Positions 40,225 through 49,734 of a stretch of DNA of 64,000 nucleotides are shown here, one piece after another. Position 1 is the stretch's first letter, and every line of letters starts with the position of its first letter. The position numbers were made by a program, and so were the translations under genes. Origin of the DNA: an uncultured Bacteroidota bacterium (lineage in GTDB: Bacteria; Bacteroidota; Bacteroidia; Chitinophagales; Chitinophagaceae); the NCBI GenBank assembly GCA_903824725.1, contig CAIJXU010000029.1, positions 1 through 64,000 of the forward strand, given 5' to 3'. The notes below the pieces were generated by a model that searched no databases, was not told the DNA's origin, and worked only from the letters and a program-made list of their open reading frames with translations.

Positions 40225-40402
40225 AATATAGCATTTTGAATCAACGCCAAAGTTCCAATATAAAAGTAAACCATAAGGTGACAAAAATCACTTTTAGCTA
40301 AAAAAATTTAATCCTCAGTTTTACCCAAAATTATTTACTAAGTGACTAATAGTACATATCTTGTATTGCTTTTTTATGATTTTTGCCAAAAAATAAACAA
40401 AC

Positions 40403-41194
40403 ATGGAGGTACTCGGATATTTTGCATCTATTTTAATTGGAATTTCATTAGGATTGATTGGCAGCGGTGGCTCCATATTAACAGTACCGGTATTAGTGTA
40501 TCTATTCCATATTAACCCGCTATTGGCCACTACCTACTCCCTTTGTGTTGTGGGTGCAAGTAGTATTGCAGGGGTCATTTCCAGGGTAAAGCAAAAATTA
40601 GTTGACATTAAAACTATTATCGTTTTTGGAATACCCTCAGTGCTAGGCGTTTTTATAGCAAGGAAGTTTTTTCTACCCAATATTCCAGAAAGTATTCATC
40701 TTGGGAACAACATAGTAAGTAAAAGTAATTTTATCATGCTGTTTTTTGCTTCTCTTATGTTGATTTCGGCCTTATCCATGATTTTAGGGAAAAATAAAAA
40801 AGAAGTGGAAGGCATTTTGCCTGTATATGGTTTGGCCTTAATAATGGTAGGACTCGGCGAAGGCATGTTAACAGGTATTGTGGGTGCGGGAGGAGGCTTT
40901 TTAATCATACCCGCTTTGGTCCTACTTGGAAAACTCCCAATGAAAAAAGCAATAGCAAGTTCCATTTTTATAATCAGCATCAAATCAATCGTGGGATTTG
41001 TTGGAGATCTCTCTCATACTATTATTGATTGGAAATTTTTAATCACAATTGTTCTCTTAGCGACCCTTGGCATTATTATTGGAAATTACCTTAATAAAAA
41101 GATGGATGGCGCTAAACTTAAAAAGGGATTTGGGTGGTTTGTACTTGGGATGGCTTGTGTTATTTTTATTGAACAATTCTTTTTCGCTATTTAA
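40403..41194 (+). CDS. TauE/SafE-family sulfite exporter-like permease
   Basis: 263-aa multi-TM ORF; GLIGSGGSILTVPVLVYLF and GIVGAGGGFLIIPALVLL. Confidence 0.9.
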   Translation: MEVLGYFASILIGISLGLIGSGGSILTVPVLVYLFHINPLLATTYSLCVVGASSIAGVISRVKQKLVDIKTIIVFGIPSVLGVFIARKFFLPNIPESIHLGNNIVSKSNFIMLFFASLMLISALSMILGKNKKEVEGILPVYGLALIMVGLGEGMLTGIVGAGGGFLIIPALVLLGKLPMKKAIASSIFIISIKSIVGFVGDLSHTIIDWKFLITIVLLATLGIIIGNYLNKKMDGAKLKKGFGWFVLGMACVIFIEQFFFAI

Positions 41195-41520
41195 AGTGAA
41201 AATATTTTATTCATCAATACCCATTTTTCTCCAGGTTTAGCACAAGGTAAGGCTTGCTGATAGTCCCATAATAATTTTTCCCACTGAACCACAATGTCAT
41301 TTCCAGCGTCCATTGCTGCTTTTTTTTCAAAACTAAAACTATCGCCTGTTTCCATAATCATGAACAATCGATTAGCAACACGATATATATCCATGACATG
41401 AATATCAGCATCTTTAATTGATTTAATGATTTCGGGCCATACCGATTTATGGTATTCCTCATAAGCGGCAATGGCAATTGGATCATCCTTTAAATCAACA
41501 GCAAAACAGTATTTACTCAT
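41191..41520 (-). CDS. L-rhamnose mutarotase family protein
   Basis: 109-aa ORF; YEEYHKSVWPEIIKSIKDADIHVMDIYRVANRLFMIME. Confidence 0.88.
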   Translation of the reverse strand: MSKYCFAVDLKDDPIAIAAYEEYHKSVWPEIIKSIKDADIHVMDIYRVANRLFMIMETGDSFSFEKKAAMDAGNDIVVQWEKLLWDYQQALPCAKPGEKWVLMNKIFSL

Positions 41521-41561
41521 AACGGTATTTTTAGCTAGTTAAACGAAGTTATAAAATTTAA

Positions 41562-42542
41562 TTATTGATTACCATATACAAAAGCCTGCATGACTCGCAT
41601 TGATTGTATTGCATCGGCTGCAGAACAAGGGTTTTCGCCCTGTCCCAAAAAATGTTGAACCACTTGATGAATTAAATTTTGTTGATTATGCATGGGTGGA
41701 TCAAAATGGATTACTTCTATCTTTCCCTCTTTTTCAACAGTGATATCATTACCAAAAACGGGGAATGATATTTTACCCTGCTCCCCTATGATTTCAAATA
41801 AATCTATTTCTTTTCCCTCTGCTGCACAAAAGCACCAATCCCCTTTAAAATTAACCCCATTCTCCATTAGCATATTGCCCGTAACAGTATCTTCTGCTTC
41901 ATATAAGCCCGCTTGATTACTCGCTTTTCCTTCATATGAAATCGCCTTACCAAAAAAATAAAAAACCAAGTCTAGTTGATGCGGTGCCAAATCATAAAAA
42001 TAACCACCTCCTGCAATTTTAGGATCGAGTCTCCAATTTTCTTTTAGATTTAAATTACCCCCAGCTGACTTTTGCATATTGATATACACTGAATGTATTT
42101 TTCCTAAAGTATTTTGATCAAGTAATTTTTTCACTTGCATAAATAAGGGCAAGGCGCGTCGATAATGTGCAATCACCACTTTAATGCCCGACTTTTTTGA
42201 AAAATCATCTATTCGCAAACAAGCTTCCACATCCAATGCCATCGGCTTTTCTATGTAAACGGGTTTTTTTGCCTCCATAGCTGCAATAGCATATGCTTCA
42301 TGAAATTGGGGAGGCGTTGCAATGTAAATGGCATCTACTTCTGGATGATTTATTAATTCATTTACATCTGTACAATAATGAGGTACTTGATGTCGAGTAG
42401 CATAGTCTTTCACCTTTGCAGCATCTCTGCGCATCACCACCCTTAAGCTTGAATCAGCTACTTTATTAAATGCGGGACCGCTTTTAACTTCCGTAACACT
42501 GCCACATCCAATCATACCCCATCTTATGATACTCATATTCAA
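41562..42542 (-). CDS. Gfo/Idh/MocA-family oxidoreductase
   Basis: 326-aa ORF; GMIGCGSVTE Rossmann; AIYIATPPQFHEAYAIAAMEAKKPVYIEKPMA. Confidence 0.92.
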   Translation of the reverse strand: MNMSIIRWGMIGCGSVTEVKSGPAFNKVADSSLRVVMRRDAAKVKDYATRHQVPHYCTDVNELINHPEVDAIYIATPPQFHEAYAIAAMEAKKPVYIEKPMALDVEACLRIDDFSKKSGIKVVIAHYRRALPLFMQVKKLLDQNTLGKIHSVYINMQKSAGGNLNLKENWRLDPKIAGGGYFYDLAPHQLDLVFYFFGKAISYEGKASNQAGLYEAEDTVTGNMLMENGVNFKGDWCFCAAEGKEIDLFEIIGEQGKISFPVFGNDITVEKEGKIEVIHFDPPMHNQQNLIHQVVQHFLGQGENPCSAADAIQSMRVMQAFVYGNQ

Positions 42543-42575
42543 CTATAAATTAAAATAATAAGAATTCAATTTACC

Positions 42576-42614
42576 AAAAAAGAGGAACCTATCCATGACA
42601 AGTTCCTCTTTTTT
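42576..42614. terminator. Strong bidirectional terminator-like hairpin
   Basis: AAAAAAGAGGAAC (42576-42588) / GTTCCTCTTTTTT (42602-42614), 13-bp stem. Confidence 0.75.
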
Positions 42615-42645
42615 ATTTAAATCTTATAATTAAAATAATTGCCTC

Positions 42646-42785
42646 TTACTTCCAAGTGAAATGTAATGAGATCACATTGGAGTTTAAATCAGTCGATTAT
42701 GTGTAATATCTATAAAATGGGTGGAAGAGAAAAATGAATTGGCTTTATAGGGTAGCTCCGAGTTGACTGTATGTGATTTTAAACG
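42646..42785 (-). pseudogene. Possible decayed beta-barrel protein C-terminus (KITYSQLGATL*SQFIFLFHPFYRYYT*STDLNSNVISLHFTWK*)
   Basis: Single minus-strand frame interrupted by two stops, ending 32 bp before the orphan terminator. Confidence 0.25.
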
Positions 42786-42814
42786 AATAATCATTAATAT
42801 TGTAAAATCTAATT

Positions 42815-43387
42815 ATGGAAACAATTGATATATCAGGTGCATTGGGATTAATTGCGATGGTAGTGTTAACACTTAATATCGTTTTGGGTATTATGCTAAG
42901 TACTGCTTATAAACAAACGAAGTATTGGCAAAAGATGCCTACAAAGTGGAAGGCATATAAAATAATTGACATACATAATTATACTGCTTATGTGGCTTTG
43001 GTCATTGTGTTTTTACATTTTATAATAATACCCTTAGATCCTAGTTCTAAATTTAGTTTTATTCATTTGATGTTTCCATTAAATGCACCACATCAACCCT
43101 ATTTTGTTTTACTAGGTGTCATTTCATTCATTGCATTGTTACTAGTGGTTATTACGACGCAAAAAATAATAAAAAAGAAGCTTGGTACAACAACCTGGCG
43201 TAATTTTCATGTAATCTCATACGCAACAGGTCTATTGTTTATTATACACGGATTGGTGATGGACCCCTTATTAAAAGATAGACCCATTGACTTTTTAGAT
43301 CCTGAAAAGCTATTGGTACAGTTCTGTGCCTTGATTTTAATTGCGGCTTTTGTATATAGATGGAATTATAAAACAAAAAGTAAGTAA
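42815..43387 (+). CDS. Cytochrome b/ferric-reductase-like integral membrane protein
   Basis: 190-aa ORF with several TM helices and paired histidines (DIHNYTAYVALVIVFLHF; NFHVISYATGLLFIIHG). Confidence 0.65.
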   Translation: METIDISGALGLIAMVVLTLNIVLGIMLSTAYKQTKYWQKMPTKWKAYKIIDIHNYTAYVALVIVFLHFIIIPLDPSSKFSFIHLMFPLNAPHQPYFVLLGVISFIALLLVVITTQKIIKKKLGTTTWRNFHVISYATGLLFIIHGLVMDPLLKDRPIDFLDPEKLLVQFCALILIAAFVYRWNYKTKSK

Positions 43388-43389
43388 AG

Positions 43390-43411
43390 GGGCAGTGTAG
43401 AAACACCGCCC
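43390..43411. terminator. Hairpin just after the cytochrome-like gene
   Basis: GGGC-a-GTGT-agaa-ACAC-c-GCCC; no T-tract. Confidence 0.4.
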
Positions 43412-43447
43412 GATTAACGATTGCTTGCTTAAGAACCAAAACTAAAG

Positions 43448-43518
43448 TCGTCATAGATGGGCTCGAACCATCGTTGAGGGTTTTGCTGACCCTTGCCTCG
43501 CCACTCAGCCACATGACT
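43448..43518 (-). tRNA. Atypical tRNA-like gene (anticodon position reads GCA, Cys; position 33 is A) or tRNA pseudogene
   Basis: Minus strand AGTCATG-TG-GCT-GAGTGGCGA-GGC-A-AGGGT-CAGCAAA-ACCCT-CAAC-GATGG-TTCGAGC-CCATC-TATGACG-A; consensus T-arm and D-loop GG; acceptor has one mismatch; no encoded CCA. Confidence 0.5.
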
Positions 43519-43537
43519 TTGCAAATATAGGTTTTTA

Positions 43538-43574
43538 TTTAATAAAGTCTACTATTTTAGTAGACTTTATTAAA
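43538..43574. repeat. 17-bp perfect palindrome with 3-nt loop
   Basis: TTTAATAAAGTCTACTA-TTT-TAGTAGACTTTATTAAA. Confidence 0.85.
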
Positions 43575-43694
43575 ATTATTTGTTTTGTACCACTTCCTCT
43601 AACTCATTAGGGAAAAATTAAATATATTTATAAGCAAAAGTTTTTAATTATATTTAACATAGCCTTTTTATTTTAATCATTAAAAGATATGATC

Positions 43695-45005
43695 ATGAAC
43701 AGTCGTCGAATTTTTTTAAAAAATACTGCGCTCACAACAGGTGCCTTAATGACTTCTAATCTATTCGCGAATAGTAAAATATTTACTACCGATACATTAA
43801 GAGTTGCTACCATTGGTGTAAATGGTATGGGATGGTCCAATACCATGGCCGCTCTTAAAGTACCTAACTTAGAAGTAGTCGCCTTATGCGATATTGATGA
43901 ATCTGTTTTAAATAAACGAAAAGCAGAATTATTATTAAAGCAACCCCTTGTTCAAAAAATTGATACCTATAGTGATTACAGAAAAATACTTGATCGAAAA
44001 GATATTGACATTGTCATTGTAGGAACACCCGATCATTGGCATGCATTGCAAATGATCGATGCTTGCAGTGCAGGTAAACATGTGTATGTCGAAAAGCCAG
44101 CAGGAAATTCTATTGGAGAATGTAATACTATGATTGCTGCTAAAAATAGATATAACCGTATTGTTCAAGTGGGCCAATGGCAAAGAAGTCAAAAACATTT
44201 TAAAGATGCGTTAGATATTGTTCATTCTGGACAGTTAGGTAATATCCGTACAACAAAAGTGTGGTGTTATCAAGGATGGATGCGCCCTCAACCTGTTGTG
44301 CCTAATAGCGCTCCTCCAGCGGGTGTTGATTATAAAACATGGTTAGGTCCTGCACCTACTCGTGAATTTAATGCAAGCCGTTTCCATTTTCATTTTAGAT
44401 GGTTTTGGGATTATGCTGGTGGGTTAATGACCGATTGGGGAGTGCATTTATTAGACTACGCTATTCAAGGTATGAAAGCAGGCAATCCTAAAAGTGTCAG
44501 TGCATTAGGTGGCAAATTTGCTTACCCTGAGCTAGCAGAAGAAACGCCAGATACTTTAACTACTTTATATGAGTTTGATAAATTTAATTTAGTCTGGGAT
44601 TCTGCAATGGGCATTGACAATGGCTCTTATGGTCGTGACCATGGTATAGCTTTTATTGGCAATAATGGTACTTTGGTTTTAGATAGAGGAGGTTGGGAAG
44701 TAATTGAAGAAAGACAAGCTAAAAATAAAATAGCCATCCCACTTCATAAAAGTGAAGACAATGGAGTGAATTTACATTGGCTCAATTTTACAGATGCCAT
44801 CAGAAACAATACACCTCAAAGTTTACATTGCTCTATTGAAGAAGGGGCTCATATTGCTACTATTGCACAGATGGGTAATATTGCTTACCGTTCTGGGAAA
44901 AAAGTGAATTGGGATGCTAGTAAAAATTTATTTACTGACGAGGCCATTAATAAAGCCTATTTTACCAAGCCTTACCACAACGGTTACAGCTTGCCTAAAA
45001 TATAA
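43695..45005 (+). CDS. Gfo/Idh/MocA-family oxidoreductase with Tat-like leader
   Basis: ORF 43689..45005; NSRRIFLKNTALTTGALMTSNLFA; HWHALQMIDACSAGKHVYVEKPAGNS. Confidence 0.92.
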   Translation: MNSRRIFLKNTALTTGALMTSNLFANSKIFTTDTLRVATIGVNGMGWSNTMAALKVPNLEVVALCDIDESVLNKRKAELLLKQPLVQKIDTYSDYRKILDRKDIDIVIVGTPDHWHALQMIDACSAGKHVYVEKPAGNSIGECNTMIAAKNRYNRIVQVGQWQRSQKHFKDALDIVHSGQLGNIRTTKVWCYQGWMRPQPVVPNSAPPAGVDYKTWLGPAPTREFNASRFHFHFRWFWDYAGGLMTDWGVHLLDYAIQGMKAGNPKSVSALGGKFAYPELAEETPDTLTTLYEFDKFNLVWDSAMGIDNGSYGRDHGIAFIGNNGTLVLDRGGWEVIEERQAKNKIAIPLHKSEDNGVNLHWLNFTDAIRNNTPQSLHCSIEEGAHIATIAQMGNIAYRSGKKVNWDASKNLFTDEAINKAYFTKPYHNGYSLPKI

Positions 45006-45021
45006 TAAAATAAGAACTCAT

Positions 45022-45054
45022 AAAAAAGGGGCGCCGAATAAGCGCCCCTTTTTT
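45022..45054. terminator. Bidirectional intrinsic terminator between convergent genes
   Basis: AAAAAAGGGGCGC-cgaataa-GCGCCCCTTTTTT, 13-bp perfect stem. Confidence 0.9.
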
Positions 45055-45082
45055 ATGTTATTCAATGATATAGGTTTCTCAA

Positions 45083-47281
45083 TTAAAACGAAAATCTAGC
45101 ACTTAAAATAAAGTTTCGTCCTACTGCTGAAATTCCGCTTGCAAAATATCTATAGTTTTGATCTGTGATATTTTCAATTTGCAAGCCTAGGCTTAATTTT
45201 TTAGAAGGTTGATAAAAGCTAGAAATATTAATAGTCATCCAACTAGGCATCCCATCTGGAGTAGCATATATTTCATTGTCTTCCCCATTTAAATTGTAAT
45301 CGGCGATATGTTTCCAGCCATTAAATAATACAAAACCTTCTACATTAAATTTATCATCTCCCTTTTTTAAACCAACACGACCATATGCGGGGGGAATATG
45401 ATCTAATGGCATCGATTCATTAGCATTTTTATAAGTACCCTTCGTATAAGTATATGTTCCTTGTAATACAGTATTAAAAGGTAATATTATTTTACCATTG
45501 ACATTGAAGCCATATAATTGAGCATTAGCTTGGTTTTGTGGCGCATACACTGCACTTAAAACATTTTGGTACATTATATTATCTTGTCCATTCCAATTAT
45601 ACTTACTAACAACTATCGCATTATTGAACCAGGTATAAAAAATAGAAGCTCCCCAGCTTGCTATACTTCCAGAATGAGACAAATTCAATTCAGCGTTATA
45701 CGTGTATTCTGGTTTTAAATCCTTATTAGGCACCACCACGTATCCCGTTTTTGTATCAAACACTTTCGTTAAATCATCCACATTAGGTGATCTAAATCCA
45801 CTATTGATGCCTAAAGTAGCGCGATAGCCATTTTCTCCATTATATGCTACGCCAAGATTAGCTGTAATGGCTGCATTATTTTGTAATGCTTTGTTGAAAG
45901 GAAAATGCATTAATGTAGTATCAGCAAAACGTGCATCTAATTGAACCAAGTTAAATCTAATCCCATCATTTAATACCCAATGATTATCTAACAATTTAGT
46001 TTGTTGTAAATACAATGCATTATAACTCATTTTAGTTGGGCCGTCACTGTATCTTGTGGTAATTCTACTCAACGCATTTGTTTGAATATTAAGACGCTCT
46101 GCTGTTGACCTTACAAAATTGGTATATGACTCTATCCCTAAATGAATATCACCATTAGATTGTTTATGTAAGAAATCCGCATTAACTCCAAATACATTTA
46201 CTCTTTCAAAACGAAAATCCTTAGACGTAGAATTATATTTTCGAGAAATTCTACTTTCCTCGATATCTTGAAAGCTAGTCGTTAACATTAAATCACTAAA
46301 ATATCCAGGTAATTTTGTGGCAGTATATTTATAAGAAAATAAATTTCTTAATTGAGGGCCATAATACCATTCGGCATAAACTGGCAAACCATTACTTTTT
46401 TCTGTTAAACGATCATACCTGTTAATATTAGATGAATTAGAAAGTTGAATATTAAATAAATGTTCTGAATTTTCATTTGGTTTATATAACACTTTTTGTA
46501 AAAGATCATATTGATTGTACCCGCTTAATTTTTGAACATCTACATCGTCATTCATTTTTACTACATCTGCGCCAGATTCTCTCACAACAAAAAACGAGCG
46601 TTTACCAAAATCAGGATAAGTAGACGATCTATTTGCACCTTGACGCATATCACCAAAACTACCATAGGTAAATGATGTTAAATAGGCCCATTTATTATTA
46701 GCGATATTAATATCAAAATGAGATCTATTTTCATTTTGACCCGAAGCATACCGTTGTAATAAATTAGAATTAATTTTCCAATTTTGATTACTTGCAAGTA
46801 ATGGTTTTTTTGTGAAAAGTTGAACAACACCTCCTAATGCATCGCTTCCATATAATGTAGAGGAAGGTCCATAAATAACTTCCACTCGGTCTAATATCAT
46901 ATTGTCCACCGTAATGATATTTTGTAAATGACCTGCTCTGAAAATGGCATTGTTTAATCTAACACCATCCACCATTAATAATACACGACTTGCCTCAAAT
47001 CCTCTTATCACCGGACTGCCGCCTCCTGACTGGCTTTTTTGAACAAAAACATGACCTGATTGTGTTAAAATATCAGCCGTGTTGGCTTGTTGATTTATTG
47101 TGTTTTTATCACTAATAAAGTCGACTTTTTGGACAATATTTTTGGAAGGCTTTGGAAATTTATTAGCATAAATCACCACTTCGGGTAGAAGCGTTTTTGT
47201 ACTGTCTGATTGTGCAAAAACCTTAGACGAGACTAAAAGTAATGTGACTATAAAACCAATAAATACAAATTTAATTTGCAT
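45083..47281 (-). CDS. TonB-dependent outer membrane receptor (CirA/BtuB-like)
   Basis: 732-aa ORF; signal peptide; plug GGGSPVIRGFEASRVLLMVDGVRLNNAIFRAGHLQ; C-terminal SARFSF. Confidence 0.93.
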   Translation of the reverse strand: MQIKFVFIGFIVTLLLVSSKVFAQSDSTKTLLPEVVIYANKFPKPSKNIVQKVDFISDKNTINQQANTADILTQSGHVFVQKSQSGGGSPVIRGFEASRVLLMVDGVRLNNAIFRAGHLQNIITVDNMILDRVEVIYGPSSTLYGSDALGGVVQLFTKKPLLASNQNWKINSNLLQRYASGQNENRSHFDINIANNKWAYLTSFTYGSFGDMRQGANRSSTYPDFGKRSFFVVRESGADVVKMNDDVDVQKLSGYNQYDLLQKVLYKPNENSEHLFNIQLSNSSNINRYDRLTEKSNGLPVYAEWYYGPQLRNLFSYKYTATKLPGYFSDLMLTTSFQDIEESRISRKYNSTSKDFRFERVNVFGVNADFLHKQSNGDIHLGIESYTNFVRSTAERLNIQTNALSRITTRYSDGPTKMSYNALYLQQTKLLDNHWVLNDGIRFNLVQLDARFADTTLMHFPFNKALQNNAAITANLGVAYNGENGYRATLGINSGFRSPNVDDLTKVFDTKTGYVVVPNKDLKPEYTYNAELNLSHSGSIASWGASIFYTWFNNAIVVSKYNWNGQDNIMYQNVLSAVYAPQNQANAQLYGFNVNGKIILPFNTVLQGTYTYTKGTYKNANESMPLDHIPPAYGRVGLKKGDDKFNVEGFVLFNGWKHIADYNLNGEDNEIYATPDGMPSWMTINISSFYQPSKKLSLGLQIENITDQNYRYFASGISAVGRNFILSARFSF

Positions 47282-47353
47282 AAGATATCAATTAATTTAA
47301 ATAAATACATACCCGAATACATTTTGATTCAGGTAATTAATAATTTTTAAAAA

Positions 47354-47869
47354 TTATATCTGTTGCGGAGGAGGTACTAGTAAAGTTCCAAAAGTACTAC
47401 TTAACTTATCTTGATACACGAATTCGGGTGTACTAGACTTATTATCTTTAAAAGTAAGAATCAAATAAGAGTCTACTAAAAAATACGAAAGCGAAAATTT
47501 GAGATGACGCTTAGTTTCTTTTTGATTAGGTAAATGCGTCGTCTCTGACTGAATTGTCTTTGCATATTGATTATACAATTTTGTTTGCATTTTATCATTG
47601 ATACAAAAATACCAAGTCACCCCATTTATTTTTTCCGTTTTAACAACATCATAAAAAGTGCCTCCATAATAAAATTCTTTACCGGCTTCTTCCCACTTGA
47701 TTTCTTGGCTGTTTTTTATTTTAACCAAACTTGCTTCTGGAAGTTGGCGGGCCATTTGCTGTGCAATATTTTCCTTATTTATTTCTTGCTGTACAACATA
47801 TATCACATAGGTACCCAACTGACTAGTCAATGCTAAAAATAATAATATGGAACAAGAGATGCGCTTCAA
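47354..47869 (-). CDS. Hypothetical exported protein, same strand as TonB receptor
   Basis: 171-aa ORF with N-terminal hydrophobic segment. Confidence 0.6.
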   Translation of the reverse strand: MKRISCSILLFLALTSQLGTYVIYVVQQEINKENIAQQMARQLPEASLVKIKNSQEIKWEEAGKEFYYGGTFYDVVKTEKINGVTWYFCINDKMQTKLYNQYAKTIQSETTHLPNQKETKRHLKFSLSYFLVDSYLILTFKDNKSSTPEFVYQDKLSSTFGTLLVPPPQQI

Positions 47870-47930
47870 CTTAAAAATTTATAATTCAAAGATATTATAA
47901 TTAGTTAACTTAGTTATTCAAATTACAACT

Positions 47931-49259
47931 ATGGCCAACCGTCGCAATTTTATCCAACACCTAGGCCTGATGGCAGGTGCTTTTTCTGCAAACAGCTTGT
48001 TTAACCAAGCCCACGCTGCCGAATTTGAGCATATCAACTTGCAAAAGAAAATGCTTAGTCCTAAGGAGTTGGCTATGGATGAAGATTATTGGAGTGTTAT
48101 TCAGCAAGGCTATACAGTAAGCCCCTCTATCATCAATTTGAATAATGGTGGCGTTAGCCCAAGTCCAAGAGTTGTACAAGAAGCGGTAGAGACCTTTAAT
48201 AAATTGTCCAATGAAGGCCCCTCCTATTTTATGTGGCGTATTTTAGATCAAGGAAGAGAGCCCTTAAGATATAAATTGGCGCAATTAGCCGGTTGCGATC
48301 CTGAAGAAATTGCCATCAATAGAAATGCGACCGAGGCACTAAACACGGTGATTTTTGGATTGAATTTAAAAGCAGGAGATGAAGTAGTGGGTAGCAAATT
48401 TGATTATCCCAATATGGTGAATGCTTGGAAGCAAAGAGCATCAAGAGAAGGTATTGTTTATAAACAACTCGACTTTAAATTCCCAATGGAAAATGAAGAA
48501 GATATGGTACGTATTTATGAAAATGCCATTACCCCAAAAACAAAAGTGTTTCATATTACGCATATGGTGAATTGGGTGGGTCAAATTATGCCAGTAAAAA
48601 AATTATGTGCGCTTGCTAAAAAGCATAATATCGAAACCATTGTAGATGGTGCACATAGTTTTGGTTTAATGGATTTTAAAATACCGGATTTAGGTTGCGA
48701 CTATTTTGGCACTTCCTTACACAAATTTTTATCTGCGCCCATTGGAAGCGGAATGCTTTGGATTAAAAAAGAAAATATCGAAAAAATTTGGCCATTGGTA
48801 TGTAATGATAATCCCAAAGGAACAGATATTAGAAAGTTTGAAACCCTTGGTACGAGAAGCTTTCCTATCGAACAAGGTATTGGAGAAGCCATCAATTTTC
48901 ATACTGCAATTGGTAGTAAAAGAAAAGAAGAGCGTATTCGATATTTAAAAAATTATTGGGCGACTAGAGTGAAAGAAATTCCTAAAGTAAAAATTAATAC
49001 TTCATTAAAAGATGAATTCTCCTGTGCTATTTGTGGCGTTAGTATTGATGGTATGACACCTGGCGAATTAGACAACGCTTTATTTAACAACTATAAAATA
49101 CATACAGTAGGTATTGTTTGGGATAATGTAAGTTGTGTTCGCATCACTCCACATGTGTATACTCGAATTCAAGATTTAGATAAATTAGTAATAGCCATAG
49201 AGGCCATTGCAAAAAAATCCCCTGCAAGTAATAACCTACAGGGGAAGTATCTATTTTAG
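47931..49259 (+). CDS. Class V-fold PLP aminotransferase (isopenicillin-N-epimerase-like) with Tat-like leader
   Basis: 442-aa ORF; NRRNFIQHLGLMAGAFSANSLFNQAHA leader; INRNATEALNTVIFGL, TIVDGAHSFGLM, GTSLHKFLSAPIGSGML. Confidence 0.9.
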   Translation: MANRRNFIQHLGLMAGAFSANSLFNQAHAAEFEHINLQKKMLSPKELAMDEDYWSVIQQGYTVSPSIINLNNGGVSPSPRVVQEAVETFNKLSNEGPSYFMWRILDQGREPLRYKLAQLAGCDPEEIAINRNATEALNTVIFGLNLKAGDEVVGSKFDYPNMVNAWKQRASREGIVYKQLDFKFPMENEEDMVRIYENAITPKTKVFHITHMVNWVGQIMPVKKLCALAKKHNIETIVDGAHSFGLMDFKIPDLGCDYFGTSLHKFLSAPIGSGMLWIKKENIEKIWPLVCNDNPKGTDIRKFETLGTRSFPIEQGIGEAINFHTAIGSKRKEERIRYLKNYWATRVKEIPKVKINTSLKDEFSCAICGVSIDGMTPGELDNALFNNYKIHTVGIVWDNVSCVRITPHVYTRIQDLDKLVIAIEAIAKKSPASNNLQGKYLF

Positions 49260-49272
49260 TAGAAAGCGTTAA

Positions 49273-49734
49273 TTACTTACGCGCTATTTTAAATGTTTTT
49301 GTAAGTGTCTTATAAGTCTTACTCACGGGATCTTGTGTTTTTGAAGTTACTGTAACTGTCCCAGTACAAAGTACCCCTGGTACTAAACTACTCACTATAA
49401 GAGGATTTGCTGGTGCAGCGGGACCAAATTTACTTTCATTATATACAGTTGAATTATCGTAATCTTTTTTTACAGTTATATCAATATTCACACCATCTTT
49501 TGGAAAAGGAGTTGAAGTCACATTAATGTTAACTGGTTGAGTCGCATTTAAAGCGGCATAAATAGCATTGTAATCGACTTCCTTAGTATCAATTTCTAAC
49601 TTAAAAGCAATATCCGCTTCTGCTACAACTACTGGCGGCGGTGGTGGTGTCACTGGTGTACTACTATCGCCTCCTTTACTACATGAAATAAAAGCAAGAG
49701 ATAGACAAATTAAAAATAAACTCCATTTTTTCAT
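49273..49734 (-). CDS. Hypothetical lipoprotein
   Basis: ORF 49273..49782, ATG at 49734 preferred; lipobox FISCSKGG; PPPPP linker. Confidence 0.65.
   Translation of the reverse strand: MKKWSLFLICLSLAFISCSKGGDSSTPVTPPPPPVVVAEADIAFKLEIDTKEVDYNAIYAALNATQPVNINVTSTPFPKDGVNIDITVKKDYDNSTVYNESKFGPAAPANPLIVSSLVPGVLCTGTVTVTSKTQDPVSKTYKTLTKTFKIARK

Noticed and set aside
43242-43514. 90-aa minus-strand ORF MWLSGEARVSKTLNDGSSPSMTT...
   Set aside because: Its N-terminus is a translation of the tRNA-like element and the rest is antisense to the cytochrome-like gene.
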